Shown: positions 14,132 to 22,008 of the stretch, piece after piece
Layout of the letters: the number at the start of each line of letters is the position of its first letter
Numbering within the stretch: position 1 is the first letter of the stretch
Assembly (NCBI GenBank): GCA_035280245.1
Contig: DATEGF010000276.1
Coordinates: 1 to 24,268 of the forward strand
From: DASZHJ01 sp035280245
Lineage (GTDB): Bacteria; Pseudomonadota; Alphaproteobacteria; ATCC43930; CGMCC-115725
DNA length: 24,268 bases
Direction: 5' to 3'
Made by a program: the position numbers and the translations under genes
The notes under the pieces: model-generated
Told to the model about the DNA's origin: nothing
Seen by the model: the letters and a program-made list of their open reading frames with translations, nothing else
Databases searched by the model: none

Positions 14132-15192
14132 GATTGGCGGGATTCTGAGGGAAGCGGCTTCGGCCGAGCACCCTTGCCGCGCAGGACTCCAATGAATCGC
14201 CCTTTCGAGCCGCTGACGTAATCTGAACGTGCTTCTACCGTCACCCAGCGCCTTCCCGCTTCCTCTGCTACTGCGCCGCTCGTGTTAGAGCCGGCGAAGG
14301 GATCGAGCACCAAGTCATCGGGATCGGTCAGGAACTGCACAAAGAATCCAACTAGATCCATGGGCATTCTCGCGGGGTGGATCTCCAGTCCTTGCTCGAT
14401 ACAATAGGCCCGGTATTGAGAGTCGGAAGCTGTGCCCGAGAAGCGCAGCAGTGAACTTGGAAGACGCGAACTCTCGAAATCAATTACGTTCGCAGAAATG
14501 GCTCCACCATGATCGGTAAGAAAGCCCTTCTCTGAGATCACATGGCCTGATGGGCGCAAACCGAAGTTGTATTTTTGAGTTTGCAAGAGTCGCTTCATGC
14601 TGTCGCCGTAAGGTACTAGAACTCGGCGATTGTCCGCTTTCGGGGACTCTGATCGCGACATCCACCACACATGCGTAAATGAGTCTTTCAGCCGTGTGCG
14701 GTCGACGTTTACCCACTGGGCTGGACTTGGTAGCCGCGCTGGATTGTGGCAGATGATGTGTTGGCACAGATGAAGTCGTGCCGCTTTTTTAAATGCTAGC
14801 AGCGCCTCCAACGGTAACGTTGACATCTCGGGAACGCCTTTAACCCAGGCATTCCCTACTTCGATGACGAGCGAGCCATCTGAAGCCAGCAGCTCGCTCA
14901 ATTTTGGGGCAAGACCGCTCAGCCACTCGAGATATGCAGCACCCGACTCATTCCCATATCGCTTTTTGAAGACTAGTGGAAAAGGTGGCGAGGTAATTAG
15001 AAGGTCGACCTTTCCCTTTAGTTTCGAAAACTGTGACGACTCCAACGCATCTTCTATTCTTCCCAGGAAGGCTCTACCCAGTCGTGTACGATACGCTTCG
15101 CTGAAACCCACCGACTCTTTTTCGCCTGGAACAACTTTCTGCAGATCTTTCAAACCGGCCCCCACCGCGCAACCTCTAACTGCCGCCACCAC
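14128..15192 (-). CDS. Site-specific DNA methyltransferase (beta-class, N4C/N6A)
   Basis: This 354-residue DNA amino-methyltransferase has catalytic motif IV 'TSPPF' (67-71), which precedes the SAM-binding motif I 'DPFAGSNTSG' (297-306), the beta-class order. 'HPARMPMDLVGFFVQFL' (272-288) fits the region before motif I. The section between, including 'CHNPARLPSPAQWVNVDRTR', should include target recognition, and the target sequence cannot be read from it. SPPF is often seen in N4-cytosine enzymes, but N6-adenine cannot be excluded. The start is GTG 15192, with GGGGA eight bases upstream; a second GTG follows directly. It is the first gene of a two-gene operon with the GHKL ATPase, and the same low-GC composition marks both as one transferred unit. 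No cognate restriction endonuclease is adjacent. Confidence 0.93.
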   Translation of the reverse strand: MVAAVRGCAVGAGLKDLQKVVPGEKESVGFSEAYRTRLGRAFLGRIEDALESSQFSKLKGKVDLLITSPPFPLVFKKRYGNESGAAYLEWLSGLAPKLSELLASDGSLVIEVGNAWVKGVPEMSTLPLEALLAFKKAARLHLCQHIICHNPARLPSPAQWVNVDRTRLKDSFTHVWWMSRSESPKADNRRVLVPYGDSMKRLLQTQKYNFGLRPSGHVISEKGFLTDHGGAISANVIDFESSRLPSSLLRFSGTASDSQYRAYCIEQGLEIHPARMPMDLVGFFVQFLTDPDDLVLDPFAGSNTSGAVAEEAGRRWVTVEARSDYVSGSKGRFIGVLRGKGARPKPLPSESRQS

Positions 15193-15221
15193 GCTCGGTG
15201 TCCCCAGATGGCTAGAGTTTC

Positions 15222-15250
15222 AGTTTACATTGCAACAAAGAGAGGCGCAA
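15222..15250 (-). promoter_or_regulatory. Possible promoter of the methyltransferase-GHKL operon
   Basis: On the minus strand TTGCGC (15245-15250) and TAAACT (15222-15227) are 17 bases apart, placing a start about 20-25 bases before GTG 15192. The match to sigma-70 consensus is modest. The promoter lies inside the composition shift at the right edge of the low-GC block. Confidence 0.3.
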
Positions 15251-15268
15251 AGCAGCAAGATCGGCCTT

Positions 15269-15680
15269 TCACCGCTTCCGCGGCCGGCCGCCCTTGGCGC
15301 CGTTCGGCGCGCCGCAGCGGTTTTGGCAGGCGAGCGTGTGGCGCCGGCTCTGGCGGCGCGCTGCCGGTCGAGCCAGGACCTCGTCCCGAAGACGCCAGCG
15401 AGGAGGCCCGGCACGCTTGCATCCACGTCGAGCCGCTCCCCGGCAGACCGAGGCACAGCCCCCAGCACCGCCACCTCGGCGAGGTCGCGATCGTGCGCCA
15501 TTTCCAGCCCCTGCACCTTGCGCGCGGGAAACGAGAAGCCGCAGCCATTGGTGAGGCTCACGACGACCTTGCCGGTTCAAGCGTTGTAGCGGGCGGAATC
15601 GGGCGCGCGGCTCGCTCGCGAGGAATTTTTCGGCCACGCTCCTCGGTCCTGGGAGCGATGTTGTCGACGTCACCGCGCAT
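15269..15680 (-). pseudogene. Broken DUF2442-like gene
   Basis: Pieces of one protein are spread over different minus-strand frames. 'VAEKFLASEPRAR' is followed by a frame change, then 'SARYNA', an in-frame TGA near 15575, 'TGKVVVSLTNGCGFSFPARK' and 'LDVDASVPGLLAGVFGTRSW'. Another frame change precedes the final 'NGAKGGRPRKR' and the stop at 15269. The order and the 'SVPGLLAGVFG...NGAKGGRPRK' ending match DUF2442 proteins, which are often encoded with DUF4160 in toxin-antitoxin-like pairs. No DUF4160 partner is visible. An ATG at 15680 keeps a good GAGGA ribosome binding site, but its first residues lead into a wrong frame. At least two frameshifts and one stop make it non-functional. Confidence 0.65.
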
Positions 15681-15750
15681 GAATTTTCCTCACGCGGCAC
15701 TTGACGAATCCGGACCCGCCATGGTACAAAACGAGAACATAGGAAACCAG

Positions 15751-15790
15751 TTGAACGGCAGCGCGAGCTTAGCTAGACTCTTTAGCTAAG
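15751..15790 (+). promoter_or_regulatory. Predicted promoter and operator of the first Phd/VapC pair
   Basis: TTGAAC (15751-15756) and TAGACT (15774-15779) are 17 bases apart. The -10 box lies within an inverted repeat, CTTAGCTA (15768-15775) and TAGCTAAG (15783-15790), that ends directly at the antitoxin ATG 15791. This is the expected layout for autorepression by antitoxin. The message would have a leader of only about 5 bases. A second candidate, TTGACG (15701-15706) with TACAAA (15725-15730), lies upstream. Confidence 0.5.
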
Positions 15791-16039
15791 ATGAAATCGC
15801 AGCCCATGCCCAAGACCGTCACCATCCACGTCGCCAAGACCACGCTCTCGCAGCTCGTTGCCCGCGTCGAGGCGGGCGAGGAGATCGTGATCGCGCGCGA
15901 CAAGACGCCGGTCGCGAAGCTGGTGCCGGTGACGATGCGCAAGCCCAAACGCGAGCCCGGCACGATGAAGGGGAAGATCGCGCTCGATGCGTCCTTCTTC
16001 GAGCCGCTGCCCGAGGACGAATTGCAGCGCTGGGAGTAG
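15791..16039 (+). CDS. Phd/YefM-type antitoxin of a VapC toxin (first pair)
   Basis: This 82-residue protein has the Phd/YefM fold. 'VTIHVAKTTLSQLVARVEAG' followed by 'EEIVIARDKTPVAKLVPV' is the DNA-binding dimer domain. The C-terminal tail 'KIALDASFFEPLPEDELQRWE' is the toxin-binding segment usual for antitoxins of PIN-domain toxins. ATG 15791 is used. ATG 15806 (MPKTV) is an alternative, and neither has a good Shine-Dalgarno site, in keeping with a near-leaderless transcript. The stop TAG 16037-16039 is in the same frame as the toxin that follows, separated from it by a single codon. Confidence 0.88.
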   Translation: MKSQPMPKTVTIHVAKTTLSQLVARVEAGEEIVIARDKTPVAKLVPVTMRKPKREPGTMKGKIALDASFFEPLPEDELQRWE

Positions 16040-16042
16040 TGC

Positions 16043-16429
16043 CTGCAGCTCCTGCTCGACACCCACACGCTCGTTTGGTGGCTCGCGGACGATCCCGGAC
16101 TCTCCGCGTCGGCGCGCGGCGCGATCGCCGACGAAGCGAACGAGATTTTCGTGAGCGCCGCCTCCGCCTGGGAGATCGCCACCAAACATCGGCTCGGCAA
16201 GCTGCCGAGTGCCGCCGCCCTCGTGGCTGACATCGGCGGCGCTATCGCGGCGCAGGGCTTTGCCGAATTGCCGATCTCGCTCGCTCACGCTGAGCGCGCG
16301 GGCGCGCTCCCCGGCCCGCACCGCGATCCCTTCGACCGCATGCTCATCGCTCAAGCGATGCTCGACGATCTCGTGCTGGTCTCGAACGACACCGCCTTCG
16401 ACGCTTACGGTGCCCGCCGGCTCTGGTAG
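16043..16429 (+). CDS. VapC-type PIN-domain toxin (first pair), start codon abnormal
   Basis: The frame encodes a complete PIN domain: 'LLLDTHTLVWWL' with the first catalytic Asp, 'SAASAWEIATKHRLGKL' with the Glu, 'HRDPFDRMLIAQA' with further Asp, and 'VSNDTAFDAYG'. It is about 128 residues, normal for this family of tRNA/RNA-cleaving toxins. There is no ATG, GTG or TTG at the expected site. The only upstream codons after the antitoxin stop are TGC and CTG. The first ATG, at 16151, would drop the first catalytic Asp. A GTG overlapping the antitoxin stop (16039-16041, TAGTG) is one base out of frame, as if one C had been inserted. Either CTG 16043 is used, a frameshift has silenced the toxin, or there is a sequence error. 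Confidence 0.75.
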   Translation: MQLLLDTHTLVWWLADDPGLSASARGAIADEANEIFVSAASAWEIATKHRLGKLPSAAALVADIGGAIAAQGFAELPISLAHAERAGALPGPHRDPFDRMLIAQAMLDDLVLVSNDTAFDAYGARRLW

Positions 16430-16460
16430 CCGCGCAACGCCGTGACGGCCCCTCACCCTA

Positions 16461-16484
16461 CCCTCTCCCGCACGCGGGAGAGGG
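16461..16484. repeat. REP-like hairpin between vapC and the terminase gene
   Basis: Arms CCCTCTCCCGC (16461-16471) and GCGGGAGAGGG (16474-16484) are perfectly complementary. The stem belongs to the CCCTCTCC family also seen at 18081-18205 and 22058-22126. Confidence 0.7.
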
Positions 16485-16513
16485 GCGTCTCTTTCACAAT
16501 CGAGAGCCCCGAG

Positions 16514-17206
16514 ATGACCGAGCCTCTTCCCAAGGCCGCGGACGAGTCCGCGTGCCCATGCGATCCCGTCTCCGATCCCCCGCACCTTCCGGCGCCTGTT
16601 CCAGCCCCCGCAGAACAGCGCGACCCGCCGCCGCCCAAGCACGAGCGGCTCAGCGCGCGGCAGCGGCGGTTCGTCGCGCAGTATCTCCTCGATTGCAACG
16701 CCTCGGCGGCGGCGCGGCGGGCGGGGTATTCGGAGCGCAACGCCTACTCCCAGGCGCAGCACTTGATGGCGGAGCCCAAGATCGCGCGCGCGATCCGCGC
16801 GGCGCTCGACGAGCGATCCTACCGGCTCAAGATCAGCGCCGACCGCGTGCTGCTCGAGCTCGCGCGGATCGCGTTCTCCGACATCGGACGGATCATCGAT
16901 TGGTCGGGCGACGCGCTCGTGGTCGAGCCGCCGGGCCGGCTCTCGCCGGACGATCGCGCCGCCATCTCCGAGATCGCGGTGATCCCCGGCGACGGTCCGC
17001 GCAAATTCGCCGTCAAGGTCAAGCTGCACGACAAGCAGGATGCGCTCCGGCTGCTCGCGCGCCACCTCCGCCTCACGGGTCCGCACGCGATCCGGAATGT
17101 GGAATCGCCGGCCGTCGCCGCCGAGCGGATCCGCAAGCTCATCCTCGAGCGCCACGCGAAGCTGAGACAGGGATTGGACGACGGGAATGCCCGTGAGGAT
17201 GGGTGA
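16514..17206 (+). CDS. Phage terminase small subunit (orphan)
   Basis: This 230-residue protein is of the Terminase_2 (small subunit) family. After a Pro-rich N-terminus (1-45) comes the DNA-binding helix region 'LSARQRRFVAQYLLDCNAS' followed by 'AAARRAGYSERNAYSQAQHLM' (46-85), then 'VLLELARIAFSDIGRIIDW' (112-130), standard for the family. The subunit recognises phage DNA and recruits the large terminase ATPase/nuclease during packaging. No large subunit, portal or capsid gene follows, so it is a stranded phage gene or a domesticated one. The frame is open to 16442 through a REP hairpin. ATG 16514 has GAGAG seven bases upstream and is preferred. Its last codons differ from the presumed ancestral ending, which survives as a separate copy at 17985-18023. 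Confidence 0.88.
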   Translation: MTEPLPKAADESACPCDPVSDPPHLPAPVPAPAEQRDPPPPKHERLSARQRRFVAQYLLDCNASAAARRAGYSERNAYSQAQHLMAEPKIARAIRAALDERSYRLKISADRVLLELARIAFSDIGRIIDWSGDALVVEPPGRLSPDDRAAISEIAVIPGDGPRKFAVKVKLHDKQDALRLLARHLRLTGPHAIRNVESPAVAAERIRKLILERHAKLRQGLDDGNAREDG

Positions 17207-17235
17207 GGGAGTCCATGGGTTCACCCGTCCAGACA

Positions 17236-17277
17236 TTGCCTCGCGAGACGCATCTGACTATAGTGACTACTCTAGTC
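17236..17277 (+). promoter_or_regulatory. Predicted promoter and operator of the second Phd/VapC pair
   Basis: TTGCCT (17236-17241) and TATAGT (17259-17264, 5 of 6 consensus bases) are 17 bases apart. An inverted repeat GACTA (17256-17260) / TAGTC (17273-17277) overlaps the -10 box and expected start site, which suits antitoxin autorepression. The antitoxin ATG is at 17293. Confidence 0.55.
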
Positions 17278-17292
17278 CAAACGAGGCTTGCG

Positions 17293-17544
17293 ATGTCGGA
17301 AACCTGGACCATTGCCGAGGCAAAGGCTCGATTGAGCAAGGTGGTGGATGACGCGCTCACCCGCGGCCCTCAGACGATCACGCGGCACGGCCGCAAGGCG
17401 GCGGTCGTCGTCTCGGCCGAGGAATGGCAGCGCAAGACGAAGCGGGTCGGCACGCTCGCCGAGTTCTTCGCGGCCTCGCCGCTCAGGGGATCGGGCCTCA
17501 AGCTACGTCGGCGCAAAGACAAGCCGCGCAAGCTCGATCTGTGA
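17293..17544 (+). CDS. Phd/YefM-type antitoxin of a VapC toxin (second pair)
   Basis: This 83-residue antitoxin opens 'WTIAEAKARLSKVVDDAL', followed by 'GPQTITRHGRKAAVVVSAEEW', the conserved Phd/YefM core. The tail 'LAEFFAASPLRGSGLKL' is a typical toxin-binding end. ATG 17293 has GAGG six bases upstream, and an in-frame extension to 17203 crosses the promoter and is rejected. The stop overlaps the toxin start by four bases (GTGA). It differs clearly from the first antitoxin at 15791, so the two pairs are independent acquisitions and not a duplication. Confidence 0.92.
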   Translation: MSETWTIAEAKARLSKVVDDALTRGPQTITRHGRKAAVVVSAEEWQRKTKRVGTLAEFFAASPLRGSGLKLRRRKDKPRKLDL

Positions 17545-17966
17545 GTTTCCTCCTCGATACCAACGTCGTATCGGAATGGGCGAGACCGAAGCCCGACGCG
17601 GGGGTGATCGCATGGCTCGACGAGGCGGACGAGGATCGGCTGTTCATCAGCGTGGCGACGCTGGCCGAGCTCCGCCACGGCGTCGAGCGGCTCGCCCAGG
17701 GACGCCGGCGCAAGCGCCTCGACGAATGGCTCGGTGACGAGCTGCCGCTGCGCTTCGAGGGCAGGATCTTACCCGTCGACACGGCGGTCGCGGACGCCTG
17801 GGGTCGGCTCGTTGCCCGAAGCGAGGCCGCTGGCCGTGCGATCGGCGTCATGGATGCCTTGATCGCCGCAACCGCCACCACCCATGATTTGACCCTGGTC
17901 ACGCACAACGTCGGCGACTTCAAACATGCGATGCGGGCGCTGCTCAATCCGTGGCGCGACGAGTAG
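17541..17966 (+). CDS. VapC/FitB-type PIN-domain toxin (second pair)
   Basis: This 141-residue toxin has all PIN catalytic positions: Asp6 in 'FLLDTNVVSE', Glu43 in 'LAELRHG', Asp105 in 'IGVMDALIAATA', and 'THNVGDF' (121-127). It should be a metal-dependent RNase held inactive by the antitoxin encoded upstream. GTG 17541 overlaps the antitoxin stop and puts the conserved strand at the N-terminus; the frame further upstream is a shadow of the antitoxin. The stop TAG sits inside a copy of the AGCTGAC-family repeat, so the repeat defines the end of the gene. The pair is inserted between the terminase gene and a duplicate of the terminase 3' end. Confidence 0.93.
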   Translation: MSFLLDTNVVSEWARPKPDAGVIAWLDEADEDRLFISVATLAELRHGVERLAQGRRRKRLDEWLGDELPLRFEGRILPVDTAVADAWGRLVARSEAAGRAIGVMDALIAATATTHDLTLVTHNVGDFKHAMRALLNPWRDE

Positions 17967-17980
17967 CCGTCAGCTCTCAG
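17965..17980. repeat. AGCTGAC-family short dispersed repeat, copy 3
   Basis: AGCCGTCAGCTCTCAG overlaps the second vapC stop codon (17964-17966) and directly precedes the duplicated terminase end. Confidence 0.55.
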
Positions 17981-17984
17981 GCTT

Positions 17985-18023
17985 GAGCGACACGCGAAGC
18001 TGAGAGAGGGATTGGACGAGTGA
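17985..18023 (+). other. Duplicated 3' end of the terminase small-subunit gene
   Basis: This segment matches the terminase 3' end beginning at 17147, differing at three places over about 36 bases (C/A, C/G, C/G). In the terminase frame it reads 'ERHAKLREGLDE' and then a TGA at 18021-18023. The copy in the gene reads 'ERHAKLRQGLDD' and continues to a different ending. The second Phd/VapC pair lies exactly between the two copies, so this is probably a scar of its insertion or the end of a lost second terminase copy. Confidence 0.7.
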
Positions 18024-18053
18024 GATTCCGGGGCGGCCGGCGGATCCGATCGC

Positions 18054-18068
18054 CTTCAGCGATCAGCT
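18054..18068. repeat. AGCTGAC-family short dispersed repeat, copy 4
   Basis: CTTCAGCGATCAGCT, a short copy 12 bases before the compound REP element at 18081. Confidence 0.45.
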
Positions 18069-18080
18069 TGCTCAATATAT

Positions 18081-18205
18081 CCCTCTCCGCCCCTTAGGGG
18101 CGGAGAGGCAAGGTGAGGTGGGGCGGTTGCCATATGCTGGTTGCATCCAGTGTGTCCCAACCACCCCACCTCACCTAACCTCTCCGCCCTGAAGGGCCGA
18201 GAGGG
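18081..18205. repeat. Compound REP (BIME-like) inverted repeat upstream of acs
   Basis: Hairpin 1 pairs 18082-18093 with 18097-18108 (CCTCTCCGCCCC, loop TTA). Hairpin 2 at 18179-18204 has the related stem CCTCTC-GCCCT. Between them, 19-base arms 18111-18129 and 18158-18176 pair with one mismatch (AGGTGAGGTGGGG...). The whole can fold as a large cruciform. The gap 17967-18343 holds no gene, only this element, the terminase scar and AGCTGAC repeats. Confidence 0.8.
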
Positions 18206-18271
18206 ATAACTTAGAGCAGAGCGAGAGCGGAACGGAACGATACCGATCGGAGCGGGATTCTTTCCGACCGG

Positions 18272-18297
18272 AAAGCTGACAGCTGATGGCCGACGGC
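18272..18297. repeat. AGCTGAC-family short dispersed repeat, copy 5
   Basis: AAAGCTGACAGCTGATGGC followed by CGACGGC, 47 bases upstream of the acs ATG. It is in the opposite orientation to copies 1-3. Confidence 0.6.
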
Positions 18298-18343
18298 CTA
18301 ATCTAAAGCGCAAGAGCTCAGAGCCTTACCGGGAGCGCGCCCC

Positions 18344-20284
<1,941 letters not shown>

Positions 20285-20331
20285 GACGCGCGCCAGGCGC
20301 TCACCAGCGCGCAGCGCTGGACGGGTGAGGG

Positions 20332-21126
20332 TTACGCCGCGGGCTGCGCCCGTCGGTTCCGCTCGGCGGCGCGGCGGCGGCAGGCGTCGCCGAAGGCGTC
20401 GAAGAGATTGCACGCGAAGGGCACCTCGGCGCAGCGGAACTCCGGGTGCCACTGCACGCCCACGACGAAGGTCTTTCCCGGAAGCGTCACACCCTCGATC
20501 TGGCCGTCGGGCGCCACCGCCTCGACGACGAGGCCCTTGGCGGGCGTGTCGATGCCCTGCTGGTGAAGCGAGTTCACCATCAGCTCCGTCGAGCCCGCCC
20601 ACGCGGCGAACCGCCCGCCGGGCGTCAGCGCGACGGGATGGGCGGTGTGCGCGTATTTCTGCTCGAGCGTGCCTTCGCGCGGCGAGCGGTGATCGATGCG
20701 GCCGGGCACGTGCTGCACCTGCTGGAAGAGCGTGCCGCCGAGGGCCGCGTTCAATTCCTGGATGCCGCGGCAGATCGCGACGATCGGCAGGTCCGCCGCC
20801 ACCGCCGCGCGAATGAGCGGGAGCGTCACGGCGTCGCGCGCGGGATCGTGCGCGAGCTCCGGCACCTTCTCGGCGCCATAGTGATGCGGCTCGACGTTGG
20901 AGCGGCTCCCCGTCAGCAGCAATCCGTCGAAGCGCGCGAGGATCTCCTCGGGCGTCAGGTGGTCGCCGAGCGCCGGGATCAGGAACGGCACCGCATTGAC
21001 GCGGTCGGCCACCAGGGTGATGTACTTCTCGGTGACCTGATGGACGGAGTGAGCGCCCTCCGTGCGCACGCAGCAGGGGATCGCCACGGCCGGCCTCGGC
21101 GCGGCACCGGCGGTGTCAGTTCGCAT
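20332..21126 (-). CDS. Gamma-glutamyl-gamma-aminobutyrate hydrolase family protein (class I GATase, peptidase C26)
   Basis: This 264-residue class I glutamine amidotransferase-like hydrolase is related to PuuD. The nucleophile is Cys119 in 'IVAICRGIQELN', and the His/Glu pair is His227 and Glu229 in 'VQWHPEF'. 'FDGLLLTGSRSNVEPHHYG' near residue 67 is the family's oxyanion-side motif. PuuD removes the glutamyl group from gamma-glutamyl-GABA in putrescine catabolism. The exact substrate here is inferred, since no other puu gene is present. ATG 21126 is chosen because the family begins close to 'PAVAIPCC'. There is no good ribosome binding site, and the frame open to 21228 looks non-coding. It is divergent from the sterol desaturase gene and convergent with acs. 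Confidence 0.93.
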   Translation of the reverse strand: MRTDTAGAAPRPAVAIPCCVRTEGAHSVHQVTEKYITLVADRVNAVPFLIPALGDHLTPEEILARFDGLLLTGSRSNVEPHHYGAEKVPELAHDPARDAVTLPLIRAAVAADLPIVAICRGIQELNAALGGTLFQQVQHVPGRIDHRSPREGTLEQKYAHTAHPVALTPGGRFAAWAGSTELMVNSLHQQGIDTPAKGLVVEAVAPDGQIEGVTLPGKTFVVGVQWHPEFRCAEVPFACNLFDAFGDACRRRAAERNRRAQPAA

Positions 21127-21211
21127 GAATGGAGGGCTGGGGTTGGGGGTGGGGCAAAGCCGCGCCCGAAGTGGTTGGGATCGACGCCACGATGCGGCAA
21201 GATCGTTAGCG

Positions 21212-21985
21212 ATGCAAGAATCCGGCACGGCTTTCCTCGCCTACAAGAGCATGGCTGTTCTGCTCTGGCTCGCGGTCTTGTTCGCGGCGGAGCGGGTGTG
21301 GCCGGCGGCGCCTTATCCCGATGCTGCGCCGCGAAAACCCTGGCGGCTCCTCGGGAACGGCGTGCTCTGGGGGATTAACGCTTTGTTATCTGCCGCGGCG
21401 GTGGTGCCGGTGACGGCCTGGGCCGCCGGTGCCGCGCCGCAGTGGCGCCCGCTCTGGTGGTCGGGCTGGGGTGGCCTCGCGCTCGACCTGCTGATCCTCG
21501 ACGGGCTCATCTACTGGTGGCACCGCGCCAACCACGTGGTGCCGTTCCTCTGGCGCTTCCACGGCGTGCATCACCTCGACCGCACGCTCGACACGACGAC
21601 GGCGTTGCGATTCCACTTCGGCGAAGTGGCACTCTCGGCGGCGGCGCGCGCGGTGGTGGTGCTGGCGCTCGCGGTGCCGCTGGTCTCGGTGCTGGTGTTC
21701 GAGACGCTGCTGCTGATCGCGACGATCTTCCATCACTCGAACCTGCGGTTGCCGGCGACGCTCGAGCGCGCGCTCAGCCGCGTGGTGGTGACGCCCTCGA
21801 TCCACTGGGTGCACCACCACCGCACGCGCGCGGACACGGACTCGAATTATTCGACCGTGCTCAGCCTCTGGGATCCGCTCTTCCGCTCGCGCTCGAAAAC
21901 GCATCGCACGCCCGACCTCGAGATCGGCGTCGAGGGGAGGGAGGAATTGCCGGTGCTCGGGTTGGTGGTGGCGCCGTTTCGGTGA
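21212..21985 (+). CDS. Sterol desaturase / fatty acid hydroxylase family membrane protein
   Basis: This 257-residue integral membrane di-iron oxygenase-type protein has four His clusters: 'HRANH' (104-108), 'HGVHH' (117-121), 'FHHSN' (173-177) and 'HWVHHH' (198-203). These are the metal ligands of the fatty acid hydroxylase superfamily. Hydrophobic helices lie around residues 12-30, 48-70, 86-103 and 145-172. Members hydroxylate or desaturate sterols, carotenoids or fatty acids in the cytoplasmic membrane; the substrate is unknown. ATG 21212 has a weak leader. The frame is open to 21062, but that would overlap the divergent gene's start and lacks conserved sequence. A compound REP follows the stop. 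Confidence 0.92.
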   Translation: MQESGTAFLAYKSMAVLLWLAVLFAAERVWPAAPYPDAAPRKPWRLLGNGVLWGINALLSAAAVVPVTAWAAGAAPQWRPLWWSGWGGLALDLLILDGLIYWWHRANHVVPFLWRFHGVHHLDRTLDTTTALRFHFGEVALSAAARAVVVLALAVPLVSVLVFETLLLIATIFHHSNLRLPATLERALSRVVVTPSIHWVHHHRTRADTDSNYSTVLSLWDPLFRSRSKTHRTPDLEIGVEGREELPVLGLVVAPFR

Positions 21986-21987
21986 GT

Positions 21988-22002
21988 TCTGAGCTGTCAG
22001 CC
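21988..22002. repeat. AGCTGAC-family short dispersed repeat, copy 6
   Basis: TCTGAGCTGTCAGCC begins two bases after the sterol desaturase stop codon. Confidence 0.45.
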
Positions 22003-22008
22003 GGCGCC

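Noticed and set aside
11837..15192. Part of a BREX, DISARM or Type I restriction system
   Set aside because: None of PglZ, BrxC, DrmB, a helicase or HsdR/HsdS is present. The methyltransferase is a small beta-class enzyme and the ATPase is GHKL, not a helicase.
15208..15789. Plus-strand open frames of 193 and 241 residues between the methyltransferase and the first antitoxin
   Set aside because: The recognisable protein in this stretch is on the minus strand (broken DUF2442); the plus frames carry no motif and cross a promoter and operator.
16442..16513. Longer terminase start at 16442
   Set aside because: The added codons are translated REP hairpin. ATG 16514 has a proper ribosome binding site.
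15782..17236. 484-residue minus-strand open frame
   Set aside because: It runs antisense through the Phd/VapC pair and the terminase gene, each of which has clear family motifs and start signals on the plus strand.
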